Source: Apostichopus japonicus (lineage: Eukaryota; Echinodermata; Holothuroidea; Aspidochirotida; Stichopodidae). From it: a DNA stretch of 64,000 bases. The translations under genes were made by a program, and so were the position numbers. Of the stretch, positions 1 through 16,000 are shown in pieces. The first letter of the stretch is position 1, and each line of letters starts with the position of its first letter. The notes beneath the pieces are model-generated. The model ran no database searches. It was given only the letters and a program-made list of their open reading frames with translations, and was not told where the DNA came from. The stretch lies in contig NC_092568.1 of the NCBI RefSeq assembly GCF_037975245.1, positions 19,552,001-19,616,000 on the forward strand. The letters run 5' to 3'.

Positions 1-1073
1 TTGAGCAGCTATTCTCAAATGTTTACTGCACATGTGTCTTTAGACATTGCATAGGTCTGAATTGTACTAGCAGAAATTTTTTTATTTTTAGAACCCTTCT
101 CTCATATAATTTGAGTCATCTTGCCTGAGCAAGAGAGTCACAAGATCGAGTGTGTAAAAAGTTCCAGATTTCATGACTTTTCTTCCTCTTTTTTTACCAG
201 ATATTCTCGTACACTATCATATGATAGATCCAAGACGTCAAAGAAATTAAAATATATATTTTACTGATCACATATATATTGTGACCTTTATTCAGACTAA
301 TCGAGACCACTCCGCGTTGGTATACATCTCGAGTGGGTTCTATCGTTTGAACAGAGAATATGTTCGTGCAAGTCGTGCACTTGTCAACTTGTGCACCGTG
401 AGCTATTTATCAGGCCATCACACCAGAAAAGAATACTGCTCTTGCTTTCATAAACAGACCAACTGTTAAATAAGCATTAACACGAGTCGTTATTTACATT
501 AGTGTTGGTTAAATCAAGAAGTCACTCTTGCATATTTAAATCATATTTAAATAATAAGTGTCTTCTTGAGTGGATCCTTAGAGACATGCATGGCAAGGTC
601 ACACCCAGAACTCTACTATGACATTTTGGATAACATGGTAAAAGGTATGTCAAATGATCAGAGATAAAAGAATGGGTGGAAACTCAAGCATGATTCTAAT
701 CTTTACCACCTGCAAGAACCAAATATTCGTTCGAAGTGTTCTTATCCCTACTGTAGTCTTTAATAGACTGTACAGAAGAACTTCCCTGACTTTTGATGTA
801 AGTTGATAGTGCTTCTAAGGTTCCGTGACAATCGGTGACTAATAAACGCTACTTTACAGAGACTACACCATTAACCGACTGAACCTCCATGCAATTTCAT
901 AATCTGGTGGATAAGATTGTGTGCAATGCATTGGAATAAAGATCTGCCACCAAGGCCTTATCAATCTATCAGATTCGCCAACTCTGATTTCGGATCATGA
1001 AAATAAGCCAGAATGTGTCATCCTTATCTAAATAGCAGTTTACCCAACCAATTTTTTGCCCCCTTTTCCATAC
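1..1073. other. Intron 10 of the nidogen gene (partial)
   Basis: No cysteine-rich exon with suitable phase was recognised on the minus strand. AT-rich unique-looking sequence. Confidence 0.5.
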
Positions 1074-4000
1074 CTGAAGTTGGACTGATGCTGCTTCTGA
1101 GGGAGAATCTAAGGTTAGGGTGTTCTTCTTCATGGAAAACATTGACAGAGGAATACTGTAGACTCATGGAGTTGAGGATAAGATCAAAGTCAACTTCATC
1201 GGCTAAGCAATCTGAATAGCGGATGGTCTTTTCCAGAGTGAACACAATATCAGAACTATCGGTGAATACCCTTCTGGTCTCATAGGAATGGATGATGCCT
1301 GCAAGTGAAATCGAAAGTGAAAAAATTTAAAAAAATTAAAAAAAGGGAAAATGAAAAAAAAAATTGAAAAAAAAAACACTGGCAAAAGATCATTTAACTC
1401 TCTATCATGCAATGTGTGATAAGATGCAGTGCCAAGATGAGATGAGAAAAAATTGATCATCATTGGCGTTCAATAATCCCGATACAGAAATCAATCATGA
1501 CCTGACGTTTGCTCTCGATACCTGAACTGCGACCCCCAGCAATCACAGGAAACAAAAACAATGGGAAAATTAGGGATCCCTAATTAACCCAGATTAACAG
1601 TTTATTACTGTTTGGGGAGTAAATTGCATGTTGCCAGAGTACATATTGCATGGACTAAATGAAAGTAATTTGGAAATTAATTCAACATATTTATTTTAAA
1701 AGATAAGAAAAGTGTAATATGAAATTTGTAGGAGAACAAACAATTAACTCAAAAAAAATAAAATAAGATAAATGAATAAAATAACAAATAATTATAAGTA
1801 CAAGTATTGCAAAATCCTTTTACATTCTAATATCTATTAGCATGTCAGAAACTGTTTTCTTGACCAGAGAGATTTATTTTCATCTTTCCAACTAAAGAAA
1901 AACAAGAAATATTCTAAAAGTTTGGCTTTTCATTTTCGAATGGAATTGTGCATGTGACATGTTTTAAGGGAAAATCGTTGTCCTATAAAGGGAAGATTCT
2001 ATTCCAGATATGGGTTTCCGTCACAACTACATGAATTAAACTTGGTGATGAGCGTAGGTTCCAAATTCTGCTCTCCAAAATGTCAAATCTGGCTTACCCG
2101 GGCGATGTCTCGTGAAGACTGCAGTGCTTTCGTCTACACGGAGGGATTTCTCCTCCAGCTGGGGAAGAGTGCCGTCGAGATTGATGGTGGCACGAATACT
2201 TTCACCGGTGATCATGTACTCTTCCTCCACGGTTAGGTCCTCACCGGTGTTGAATCGCAATCTTGATGACGCAGAGAAAGAGCCACCTGGGAGGGACGTG
2301 AATAGAGATCATGCCGTCAAATATGTCGATGACAAAGTGTTTGAGCCCTCAACGACGAGAGAACAAAACAAAGATCGCGATGCTATCTGGGATGTGTACA
2401 TTTTTTTCCCGATACTGCTTTAAACCACAGAGAGGAAAAGTTCTCCTAGATTACCAAGCAGAATTTACTCAATAAACCATTGGTATTAAGACTGTCAATT
2501 AAGTTTGGCTTTCCATTGAGATTAAGTTTCCATCAGTAAGTGACAGGCTAGGTTGATCTACAGATAGGAGGATGGGTGTTCTCTCACCTTATTAATAACC
2601 TTGTTGTAGGCTTACTTATTGAATAGGGTAAATATTCTCTTGGTTCTCCTCAGACAAGCAGATCTTATTTGGTTGTCTGAAAAACTGCAGTAAAAATAAC
2701 ATGGAACGAATAATATGTACACTGTAGGAGATGTGTGTAGGTTTGGTGAATAAGACCACCAGCTTCGGGCGAGTATAACTCTTCTTTTCAATCTAAAAAG
2801 TCATTTCATATGGGAAAATAAAACAGAAAATTGCTCTTGGATGAAAAACCCACCTTACTATGACCGGCCAGGAATCGAACCCCAAACCCTCCCGATTTCT
2901 AAACCTTTTTGCTTTCAAATGCCACCGCCTTTATCCACTCGGCCACAGCACCGGATAAACATTGTTTACCTACATACTGATGACCCATTAAATTGAAACA
3001 GACGAACATATTGGTAAAGGGAATGTAAGAATTTTAGAAACCTGTTGCAGTCATTCCATTTATTCCTTTGTTCTTTGGTACAGCGAAGAGCCATGCAATT
3101 GTCTCTGCTATTGGGAGGATGAGTTGAAGAGTATAGTTCAGTCCCTCTGGTGTAGGGCTGACTGCAGTGTATGTTCTTCCTTCTGAAGCGATGATGAAAG
3201 CATGGACATTCATCCTAGGGAGCGCATCTCCATTCACTGTTCCACTGATGACCCCATTAGCCCGATAGGGCTTGTTGGTCTCTGTAAAGAGGACAATGGG
3301 AGCAGCCGCATTAAAAGATCACAGTCGATATCGCTGATGTTGTCTTTTTCACAACGTAAAGAACGATAAAGTTACCACGTCAAAACCGAAATAACGAATC
3401 AAACAAGCGAAGACGATCTACGGTTACTTGAACACCATAGTACAATGACTTGATGTTTACCTGTTTTTTGATACAGGTTTTGAATGATGAAAATCAAGTC
3501 TAAATCATTTCACGTGTATATGTAGGAATACTCCACAACACATATCACAATATCTATCCCTACAAACATAAGACACTCTGAACAGGTGACATATGCTGCA
3601 CTGTAACTTGATCACAACAGTTCACAATGTTCATACAAGAACTAAATGACGTTAATCAATAAAGCAAAAAAAATTAATCGTTGATATGCCATCATTATAA
3701 GGAGCAAATTAGGTTATATACCACCAGATAGAGTTCAGCCTTTTATCAGTGTAAAACCACAAAAGGCCATAGCTTCTGGAAATAGCATCCATTCAGAAAA
3801 ATCTATAGCTACTGTATAAAGGAGGGTCACATGCTGTCACTCTCATGACCTGAAAATGACTAGTCACCAATGGAACAGAATGTCAACAAAAGTTACTCGG
3901 ATCATTCTATGCACAGTAAAGCAGAGGTGCTGACGTGGTTTATCAGGAGACAGATATCGTTGATCTCTTCATTAAACTAATCATGAATATTCATGATAAA

Positions 4001-7000
4001 CTTATTTAACATGCGATATCAGTGTTAAGACACTGTTATTCCATAATAAATCAGCTCATTTCCTGTATTAAAAGAAATAAATGGTTTTAATACATGTTTG
4101 TGATGGTGAAGTCCTAATAGCATACCAACATTTCATCAATGAAAAATTTATCAATTTACAAGTAACGACCAAGTCAGATACTCTTTGTTTCACTGTTTAT
4201 GTAACAAGCATGGTGTGACTGGCATTCCCAGAGACCTATGACCGATACCCATTTGGTCGACTCAGGTTAGGAATGTCACGATTGGGGTCTTGCAAATTGA
4301 AGCCTAACCTACAGCTTCTCGGCCTTTTGGCTAAGATCATGTGTAGTATCTGTTCCCTTTCAACGATGATCACACAGTCACAGTCTCGATGCAAGGGAAC
4401 TGGGGTTGAGAGCGGATCAGTAGTTTGGTTTTCGTTCCCAGGTTCTTTCCTGGGCGACTTTTTCTTAAAAAGTAGCCTAAACTACAGCAACATGATTGCC
4501 AATAACAATTGCTTCTTGCTGGCTGGTTGATTGATACAAGGGAAAACTATTACCACTCTCCCTCAGGGGTTGCAAATAATAACTCCCCTTTCAAAAACAA
4601 ATCTTAGAATATTTGCAGCAGATGTGACTCCGGGCTAGTCAAATGTTCATCAAAATCTGTGACTTCATGTCTATACACAGTATTATCCCCAAATTAAAAG
4701 AGGTGATCTAGTTACAGTTTCTGCATCAAAAATGTCAACTTAAACTTACGTTATAGTAGAATATACCTCAACTTCATAGAATAAATAAATCAATCAATCA
4801 ATCAACTGGTGAAACTGAAGAATCGGTTAATAAGGAAGTTAACAAACATCACTTTCATGTTCCCTTGTCGTCAAGTACTACAACCCTTCTTTAAAACGTG
4901 TCACTTTGATCTTTCAAGTATCACATCAGCCAATTTTCACTGTAAACAGAAATGGATACATGTCGTAAGATCCATTGAAACCACCTGTTGTGCAAATCTC
5001 ATTCCGGGATAAATATATTATTTTTCCCTCGGGTGGCGGCATTGAAGGGCTGAGAATTCCTTTCACATCTTTTTCTTTTCTTTTTGCTCTCTTTTGTAAA
5101 TTTGAGAACATGATACAAACACTTTCATGATGTGATGTTTTTTTTTGACCTGACAGCTGAATGTAACATTTAACTGCTGCTTGCATCAGCCCTAGGTTGG
5201 GAATTAAAATGCACACAAATTATTTTGTCAGTGTCCAAATATATTCAATGTTGCATTTAATTGGTTAAAGTTACAGAATATTTCAAATTTGAAAGTTAAA
5301 GCAATGCAAAGTTTAATTTGACCACTCTCTTAAGTCTACTTCCACTGACCAGTGACATCTTCTTCACAATGGAGATCATTTAAGTGTCCATTATCTTACA
5401 TATCAAGAGTGCATGCATATACACAGAACCATGTTGGAACAGATTTTGGTCCTGATGGACAAATGCCACACTGAATGGTAAATTTACACATCAACTTCTC
5501 TAATCATGCTATCTAAAAAGCAAAGGAAGTTTTGTTGTGTGTTTGCAGGGAATAATTTATGACTCAAAAGTTTTGTATAGCAGTTTTGAATACTCTGAAT
5601 GTTCCCTTACAGAAGACTACGGTTCCTGTGTACAGAAACCGCTGTACATCTTTACACGTGTATAGCAATTTGCTGAATTCGGATAGCATTTTACGATGTG
5701 ACACTGGATTAATTATTCTCCGGTGTGTATGTTTTGAAAGTAGAAGATCCCTAGAGGTGACATAGAATTCCGTGTTTCCCTGGATCACTTTTTCTCAAAA
5801 CATTTGAAGGAGCAATGTCATGGTAACCCAGCTTGTTCAAGATAAAGGCCACACTGTTGCATGTGGACCTATGACCCATGGGCGAAACATGTCCCAGTGT
5901 CAAACTCAACACCGGATACAATCTTCTATATGTTTCGCATGTTGTTTTTTTTGCTGTGGACTCTTCTGAATGCTTCGTGCATGGTTCACAACTTTTTCTT
6001 GAGAGCAGGTAATGCATGTAATAGACGTTCCTACAGGTTTAGTATGTAGAATTATGTATGGACCGTACCATTTCGCAAGCAAGATATCCCATTTCCCATG
6101 TAGTTGACGTTGCAGACACAACACGATCCGGCTCCGTAATCCACACACGAGGATCCTGTAGCAGCACAGCTGTTACAGTCGTCACCGACCAGACCAACGT
6201 TGATGTTCAAATCTGAGGGGAGGATCATCATACGAATATTATACTCAGTCAGGAACATAATGGAATATAAAATGATTTAATCTTGATATTAAGTATTAAG
6301 TACTTTTAAGGTACAGTATTTTCCACCATATTACACTTCTTTCCATAGGAACTTAGCTAACTATTCTGAACGAATGGTACTAGAGTATTTCTGCATGACG
6401 ACCAAAGAAATGGATGCAACTAGCTGATATTATTACCCTTAGTAGTTATTAAAAACATTGAGCTAGACATGTTCTTGTGTCCTTATATCAAAAGCCTGTA
6501 GTTGGGAGGAAAGGAGGAGTGAGTGAGAGGGTTGGTAGGAAAGGGGAGAGAGTTAGCAGGAGGAGGTGAAATGGAAATGGAAGGGAGAGGAATAAAAGAT
6601 TGCTTGTCTAATCGACTCAACAGACTTTCAATTAAAAAAGGTTCTTCATTTCACCTGTATCGCCATCGTTAATGGCCTCATCTCCTTGGATGTTGCCCCC
6701 TTCAGGGATACCCCAAATAATGTCATAAGGATCAATGCCATCAATCTGAAATGCCCACAAGCCCTCCTCATTGACATTACTGGATCTAATTAAAGCAAGG
6801 AAGAGAAAAGATAGTAAACTGTGCAGAGTTCTCAAAGTGTCAAACAAGATATCAGAAATGTAAAAATATTTTTATGGTGTTAACAACCTGTCTTGTAATG
6901 GTCCACATCTAGAGTGATACATGTTGACATGGGAAAATAATAACAATTTAGTGATGTATGTTGAAAGGATATGGGAATAAGAGGAGTGAAGTCTCCATAT

Positions 7001-10000
7001 CAATAATATCCTTATTAAGAAATATAACAGCCTTTGAGATTTCTCCCAAAAAGAAATGCTTCCTAACATGTTAAAGCAGCTCGTCATGTTTGCAATCGAA
7101 TATCTCTTGCCAACGAAATGTAAAGTGAATCTTTAAGATTGTACCGTTAATGTTGAAGAAAACCTAACATGTTTAGGAATAACTTTTCAGAACAAAATAA
7201 CTTATATATCTTATCTAGACATAAACCTACTTTTCTTACAGCCCTTTGGGCTATAGAAGTTTTTTGTCATTTGGGGTAAACTAAACAGACTTAAGCATTG
7301 TAAAGTCGTGTGAGAGGGTCTTGGCTGTTAAACAAGACTAAACTTTCAATTTTTTTAATTTTAAATATTGTATCAAGAATTGGACGGATTATTAATTAAA
7401 TTTTCTGAATTAACGTTCCTCAGTATCTGGTTATAATATGGAGGGGGTAAGAAACTCCAGGAAAAGAAAGTTTGCAAGCTTTAAGCAGATTTTATCAATA
7501 TGCTTAAAATTTAGAAGCATCATTTGATAACCTATAATAACTAAAACAGTTAAGCAAGTTTACACAGCTACATGTAAGCTCTTTCAAGGAGACATAAACC
7601 CTACCTTCATTAAATGGTCAATTTATGATGGAGATGGATTATAATTAACAACTTCCCCACACTACTAAGGAAAATCTTATTAACATTGCTAACAACTTTT
7701 TAATTGGTTTAACATCAAGCAAGATAATTACTTCTATCATCTGCAAGGCAGAAGACTTGATCAAGTCTAAATAGGACATTATCAAGCCACCACACATGCT
7801 TCAATTTTCCGAATCGAAATTGATGCTTTCATTACTTATTTATTTTCTGTAACAGAGATGGGTTTTGGAATGCTGACTCTAAAACATTGAGAGTCTGCAC
7901 AAGACTTAATCATGGCATCGTTTACAATGTCAACAGTGGTAGCATTTGACCTTTTGACCTTTGCAAATTTGCATTTGACCTTTGTAAATATGTTAAGAGG
8001 AAAACAAAGACAAACTTAACTGTGTCCCTGATACTAGTGGCTCTATGACATCACAGATTTACAAAAAGACAGCCCCCCCCCCCAGATCCAACTTTTAAAG
8101 CTAGGATATATCTCCTAAACCGAGCAAGATTTTTCATGGCTGTTTTGAGCACAAAAATTTCTCTCTCATATAGAAAGCAAAAAGTGATGGCTGGGTTTGT
8201 GTCCTGTTTGATACAGGTAAGAGTCTTACTTTGTCTTTTCAAACACAACTGCAGTCTCTTCGGCCACGGCATAGTCGAAGAATTCAACGTTTGAGGAAGA
8301 GAACCCGATGACTGGAGACACTGGGATGGAACGCGCCCTGGGGAAATCGTTACCGTCACTGTAGATGAACTCCACAAAGGTGTAATGGTGATCGGTAATT
8401 ATGACAGCTTGGAATGTAATACCCTGTAAGAAAAGAGACACTGCTCAATTAATTGCCATATCTTTCAAATAAATCTCTTTAAGGTAACTGAAACAGACAA
8501 TAAAAACTTTGACGCCTAGCATAATGATACACACATTTCTGACCTCCTCTCTCTCTCTTCTCTCTCAGAAAGGTATTTATATTGACAATAAACTTTACAA
8601 CCAGGTTTCAGGCTGTGGCTCATATTATACGACAACGACAACAGTGGAATCATCGCTGGCATGGATATCGCAGACTTGCTGACAAGTATGTTTTCTTTTA
8701 TGGCTTTGCATAGTTCTGTTCAAGTTAAATCTTTTAAAATCATCTGAAAGAGCTTTCAAAGTCAGTCAGTGCTCTGTTAAATAATGATTGAGTACATCAT
8801 CAACATGCAGAATGCTGCTGTAGGATATACACTACTGCTGCTACTGATGTTAATTACATTGTCTGAAGTACCACAGAGCAGTCGCCAATGTTGGTACCTT
8901 CATAAATCTTACTATGCTGCTGAGTCCTGTGATAAGATTCCTGGGATAGCTCTAAGCAGCTTTACCATGAGGCTCATACAAAAACAAATTTCCAACTGGA
9001 AACTTGTACTGTAATCTATGTAATTGATTGTAATTAGACTCATTAATCACTGATAACCTTAATATCAGAACAGACTAGACGTTTCCTATTGATTTTACAG
9101 ACAGGCATGTACCAACTGGGGGAACAGGGCCCCTGTGCTCCCCCCCCCCCCCGCAATTTTTTTTTTTTTTTAGCTTGATAAAAAAATGCTAAGGTTGTAC
9201 CAATCAATGGATAATACTCCTATCCTATAAAACCGATAAACCATACACGATACCACCCAGTTTTTATCAGTTTTATGGCCTAGGCCTACAATAGTCTAAT
9301 TGTGCTTCTAACACCCTGAGATAACCTTCATCAATGGGAAGGGAAATTGGTTATTCTGGCCATTGGCCTGTTTACAGGAACAATCATTGTGAAACAGTTG
9401 GTACAAAATTCATTACCGCAAAGTGCATACAAGCCCTGACCTATGACTATTTACAATTTATAAAACAAAAAATTTAAGCTTAAACAATAAAAATTAATGG
9501 TAGAGTTGTGGAAAGGTTGGAACAGTCAAGCTACAATATGCTAGCTATTTCAGGTGTTAAATGATGTGCTTGCTCAACGGCAACCATATTTCTCCATCTG
9601 TAAGGTCTGACATTTCTAGAAACTGTCCATACATAGAAAGAAGCAGGATGATCAAAGAGTGGATATTACAGCGACTCAACTATTGGATACAGAGTAGAAT
9701 TGTCCACAGAATGTGTATGATATATGATAGTGTTGCAGGGACTTTAGACTTCCATTTTCTTTTGGTTGGAGGGGGGGGGGAGGGAGGCAGAAACATAAGT
9801 TGGGGCCTATAAGCTCTCCTAAACCCCATCTCCCCTACGGATATCTTTGCCTTTTGGATCAATGTCAATATCTCCAGCTCTTAAACCAAGTTGAAAGACT
9901 ACAGAACCTTTTTATAATAGTTACTTTAATTTCTCCTGCTGAATTTTGATGTCAGTTTTGTTTAAATGCCAACTTTTTAAACTGGATGGATATTGGATTT

Positions 10001-13000
10001 AAGGTTTTACGTTGATTCCTTTTGAGTTTCCCACATCTCAGATTGGGCTACATCACTATAAACTGATAAACAAGACTAAGTGTGTGCATGGTAAACATTG
10101 TTAAAATCACACACTCTCCCATAATCACTTGTAATTTACAACAACAGGGCAAACAAGGCAGAGATGTGTACAGGTCTACCCTATGGTGACAGGTGCATCA
10201 AAAGAAGCAGTACCCAAATATAAATGTTGTGAGTGCCAGCAGAATCACTGGAGCCGTGTGGTACGGACTAACGTCAGTGACCGGGCAGTGGGTGTGTGAA
10301 GGGGGAGGTGGAGGTGACACACGATGGACCCTTCCTTCCAACGTTAAAGGCATTGAAGACTCGCGCACAAAGAAACGTCTAATGCCGGTAATCTGACCTA
10401 GTTTGAATGAGGTGTAACAGAAGTGTTAGAAACACAGCAGCGATGGACATCTCAGGTCTACTGTAGATAAAAGATAACAAGGTATCATGTTTCATTACTG
10501 TCTGCATTTTGTAGTGACAAGAAAAAAACTTCACTTGCAAGCAACGGAAAGTTAACTTTTTCAGATGGCGGCACAAGGTTTGGGGAGAGTCTTCAATGCC
10601 TTTAAGGAGGTCGTAGATTTTTGAGTGCTTTTGTTCTCACAATTTATTCCTCGACAATCAACCGTGGGCATTATATATTCATTTTGCACGGTATAAATTA
10701 TCCCGCTGGGAATATGACACAGAACAAGGTCCGTTACTAGAGTCTTCTCACCTTCGTGGACGAAAAAAATTCAATGCATTGAAACCCCAGATAACAAGAC
10801 ATGTTTGTAGACTACTTACACCGATTTAAAGCAAACTTCAGTACAGTTCAACAGTCTTACTTTATAGTGATTTGCTTTCCATACAATACAAGATGTTTTC
10901 TGTTCGTTTTTTTAATAGAAAGTACTTAACACTAGGCATGTAAAGTTTGTTTAATCAGTGCAGCTCGTGAAAAGAGCTTTCAATAGATCAAATTTAACAC
11001 TTGACTGAAATTAGTGCCAATTCCTTAAGAGAGGGGTCACGTACAAGACTTGTGAGGGGTCAACATTGCAAAAGCTCCAATACAAGCACAAGTCTGTACA
11101 GTAGCTCGTGTACAATGAAGATTTGGCATTCCAGACACTTCTGCATGTAAAATAGTGGGAGATATTTGGGGTAATTTACTGTAGCTCTGGGGTATGGTTA
11201 CTGCACATACTCTCTTAAAAGTATCAATTGCCAAAAATCTGAGTAGAGCATTGGCTAGGTGCCACACAAACATTATATGGTTCAAATTTCCAGTCTAATA
11301 CACATACAGAACTGTATAGTTGGCTGTTGTAGAATGATACAATATGGGGTGATTTATCATGGCACACTTGCCACATTTTGAAAATTGTCCAATTTTATTC
11401 CATTGTCACATTCATTCCTCAAATTGTTATATGTCTATCATCTGCGATGTGCTACTGTGTACACAAATATAGATATTTTGTATATAATCATAATGATCTG
11501 ATGAAACGAGTTGGGCAGTTTCTGTAGAAAGGTTCTCATCAAGATTCTTGAGCAGTTGTGGTACGTATTACGCTGGAGGAATGTATCTAAAATTGATGCG
11601 GTTATTGCCTAAGGAGAGATCAAATTTATCCTTTGTATCATTTATACAAATATATAAAATTTACAAGAAAGCTTTAGAAAGAATAAATAATTTATATTAT
11701 TTTATTAATGAAATAGGTCATACATACTAAAATAGCTGGGCCTGCTGTAAGGTACAGTACCCACCAACAAGGTAGTAAATAGTCATTTGATTTGAACCGC
11801 ATTTTAGCCAATGTTTTCAAATTATACAGAATATTATTAGAAAATCCCAACTGGGAAAATGACCAACTGGTGGTACATCACTGTTTTCTCAAAGGATATT
11901 TCATAACTGTTTCAATTTTTAGTTCCTTGCAGGCAAATTCAAATTGATAGCATGACATTTTCAATCATGGTTCCTTTGATTTGATACTAAAAGTCAGAAT
12001 ATTTCCAAAACAAACAGAAAAAAAGAAAATAGAGGCGAGTCTCTGCAGGATATCAGGACAAATTCAAGGTTAATAAAAAGATAGATACAATAAAATAGGG
12101 TACACAGATATACAGAGGATTTTATTTGTTGGTTATTACGTGTATCTTGCAAGTTATGTGTAAATATATACTTTGTCAGAAAAGTCTTGGCTGGTTAAGA
12201 GCCTGGGCAAGGAAAGCCAAGCAACTTGTTCCACTCTCAAACCCCCCAATCCCTCCCCCCCTTACATCAAAGACTGTATATCGAGTGATCATGACAATGT
12301 TACTTCAAGTGAGTATCATGAGACCCTTGGTAAGGGAATATATGCTACACATGATCAGGTTCTAAAAGGCTGGTGAGCAATGTGTAAATTGTTAATAAAC
12401 AAAAATGCCAAATGCACTGCAAATGGCAATTTACAATATTAAGCAATTTTCAAGATTCCAAATAATTTACATACATTGCATAAAGTTAAAAAAAAATACT
12501 AGCTGTGACATTTAAAGCAACATTAACCTTTAGAAGGTTAATGTTAAGTTGACTTTTTCTTTTGTAATTCACAAAATTTAACTATTTAAAGGTGTGAATG
12601 TTAATAATTAGTCAACAGTCTGTAACCTTGAAATTTTAAACTTTTAGTATTTTAAGGAAATTCCTCACCAAAAAAGGAAAATCAGAGCAAAATCATCTGA
12701 GTTTCATGGATTTATGCAGCATATGTTGAAAATAAACTGTACATGTCACATGCTTGCAGTGACCCAATTCCAAGACATAAACCAAACTCAAATACACCCA
12801 AGCTCAGTTGGGAGTCACAAAACAGCTTATTATTTGACAAGAATGTGGACTGGAAAAATAAGGACAAATTAGAGTTCACCAATGTTTTCAAGAGATAGGA
12901 AATTTCTCAGTTTTTTTTGAAGCAATGCAAAGTTTTTTTTGAAGCATAAAAATGTAATACATACAGGGAATTCACTTCACACTCTGGTCATAATCACCAC

Positions 13001-16000
13001 ATGTTTGGGTCAATTCCTCATGGTGCAGTAAATTTATCCTTTATCAGTCAGTACTATAGTATAAGTTACATTCAGCATCTAGAAACCTCCCCAAATGCCA
13101 AAACGGAATTTTAATCTGTTGACTAAGGGCTGTAAAAGTTTAGAAATAAAATGTCACGACCTTTCGATGGATGTTACAAATTGACTTGGGATTTGGATTT
13201 ATGTACTGTACAAACCTTTGACAACCCTCTGTTTCTCTGTATGCATACATTTTCCCAAGTCACCACAAGTATATTGGTCGGTTTAAACTTTCTGGATGGA
13301 AAATATCTTGAGGTTTCTTCCCCAGCTCTAGACAGATCATCTTCCTTTGAGCTAGTCCTATACCAAATTCTTCCCTTTTTACTGAAAAAAGAAAGAAAAT
13401 AAGGAGAAATATCATCAAAGTGAAGTGAAATACAAACAAAAAATATAATTAGGAAAGAGCTCTTGTCATTTACATGGTTGATGATAGAAAGTGAAAGGCT
13501 GCAATGACAAGAGAGCAGAGGTCATGTCAGAGGTCATGTCAAGAGCCAATCCTTCTGACATGTTACTACTGTTCAGCTGCTATCAATCAGGGCCAGCTTA
13601 GAAAGTTGGAAGAATATCTACCCCCAGATCTGAACATCTTTCAAATCGCTCAGATAGCAAACTATCTGTACTTGCAGTAATGTTTGTACATCTCTTGCAG
13701 TGGTGATGGATACATATCGTGTTGCTATGGCATCTTCTACCTACACAAAGATGCTAGGATAACAAAATGTAACGAATCATGGATAACATTCTGACAGGCA
13801 CTGGCACATAAACATGCAGACAACTCTCCTCACAATAGTATCAAAACATGTCAGTAACTACAGACAGCAACTACAGACAGAATGGAGGGGGGAGGGGCAA
13901 ACCAACATCCGCGCCTAAAAAAAAAAAATATATGGATGTGTGTACACTGGAGAGAATTGTTAAAGAGACTTGCTACAGTCTGACCTCTCAGTTTCCATTC
14001 TTGTAATGTCTCTGCAAACTCAAATAATGAAATTTATTATCTCTATAATTTGGAAGAGTACACAGTGTGTAAATAATCTGAGATGATACAGCAGGACCCA
14101 ACACAACATTATTGGGTTTGTTTAGTCCACCACCCCTTTTCCCTCACCCCCTCCCCTCCCCCCCCCATCCTCTGCTGCCTCTTCTTAGTTCCTGTTTCAT
14201 CTGCAAATTATTGAAACAGTTAGTGTCCGAATAAAGTTGAAACCTTTACCAGTGGGTTATTCTATTACAATCTAGCCATTTCAGTTCTCCTTTAAAGCAA
14301 ATCAACTTGGAATCTGTCTGGGCCATTAGCCTTGTTTAATGACTACATTAAACAGACTCCTCATGTTATGACAAAGTTGGCTAATGTCTTCCCATCAATA
14401 ATAAGGTGTCAAACATTATGTCAGAAATGTTTCCATGCTGTATCTATATATCCATGATCCAAACAATGATACAACTTATACATTGATACAGTTTCATCCC
14501 AGTGGCGGAGCTAGGGGTATTGGTCAGGGGGCGAGAATGGCCTGTAGGGGCGCTTTCGAAACTATCTAAGTGGAGTGCCACTCTAGGTTGGCGCGGAGCG
14601 TACAGAAATTTTTTGAGTAAAGATACTCCCTAGATCGCCAAAATGACCCTTTCCATCACACTGATCATGGAGCGGCGTATAACGTACACTGCATGCCGAC
14701 TTAAAGTTTAGTGTTCATTACTATTTCAGCCACTCTGTGTGGCGTATCGTCTAAAAATAGATCTAAAACCCTGTACAGTTCTTGGAAATATTTTCGTACA
14801 ACGGAAGTGCCGATAAATTAAAGACCGCCGTTAGAGCATTTTGTCAAACAATTACACCAACAAAATGTGACAAATGTCAAGAGGTAGGTGAGAGCGCAAT
14901 AAAAAGGTCAATAATCGCGAATAAGTAAAACGTGGTGAAAAGCTGAAAGGGCGCCAGCAGTCCATGTGAGTCCGTCAGGGGGGCATCCGCCCCCTCTGAC
15001 TGTATGGACGCTCTGCCACAGTTTCATCCCAAATATATGCTAGCTGAAAAGGCCAAAAGTGGTCATCTAAAAAAACTTTTGAGATCCTTGATTTTACTGC
15101 CACTCTGTAGTAACACTCACCCAAGACAATTATCATGGTTATATTATTTTTCCATTAACCCTCCATTTCACTGTATAATTTGAAGGATTGCATCAGTGCA
15201 AAAGTTAACTGTTACAGATTTTCAGTAGCTTTTAAGCTTGCAAAAACACTGCAGCGGAGATTTACCTACATCTCTCTCTCTGATAAACTGTCAGAAAGAA
15301 ACAACGATTGTTATCACATCATCAAGCTAGGCTCTCGTTGGTATAAACAGCTGCTATCGGACTTCAAAAGCAGCTCTAGGCATTACATATTAAAGAAACA
15401 ATGAAACTATATCTAGGATGTTGTAGGAATTCAGCTATCAGAAAAGGAGGAGGGTCTTTCATCTGGGAGCAAATCCACAATATTTCCACCAAATTGGTCA
15501 AGAGTAAAAATTATAAAACTTACTGGATGGTAGAATGAGAAGGAAGGCCATTGACCGAGTATGACTGGTCACTGAGGGTGCACAGTGTTAAAAGATTACC
15601 AGGGCATACTAGACACGGTAGAATGCAGTGCTAAGGTTGTGGGGAGACAGGTAAGCGGGGAGCGAAGTAAATAGAAATAAATACAAAATGATCTGATTCT
15701 GCCATAGTTGATCTGTCACTCTTTGAGTGAAATCAACTTCACAGAATTAATATCTGACGAAGAGCATATCGCAGAGGGAAACGCTGACTTTCAGTATTCA
15801 AAAATTATTTTCCCTTGACCGGACAGGGTTTATCAAATCAGGTAAATAAACAGACAAGCAACTATATAGAATGTGCCCTAATTGTAGCCACTAATTTTCA
15901 TAACCTCTCCACACAGTATGTTTTCAAATTCATCATAGAAAACCCTGAGAATTACAGCCATGAGACAGCAAGTATGACAGGGTGAAATGTATATTTTGAG

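Noticed and set aside
2880-2952. tRNA gene on the minus strand
   Set aside because: A and B boxes are present, but the acceptor stem does not pair and the body continues as a repeat shared with 36204; called a SINE.
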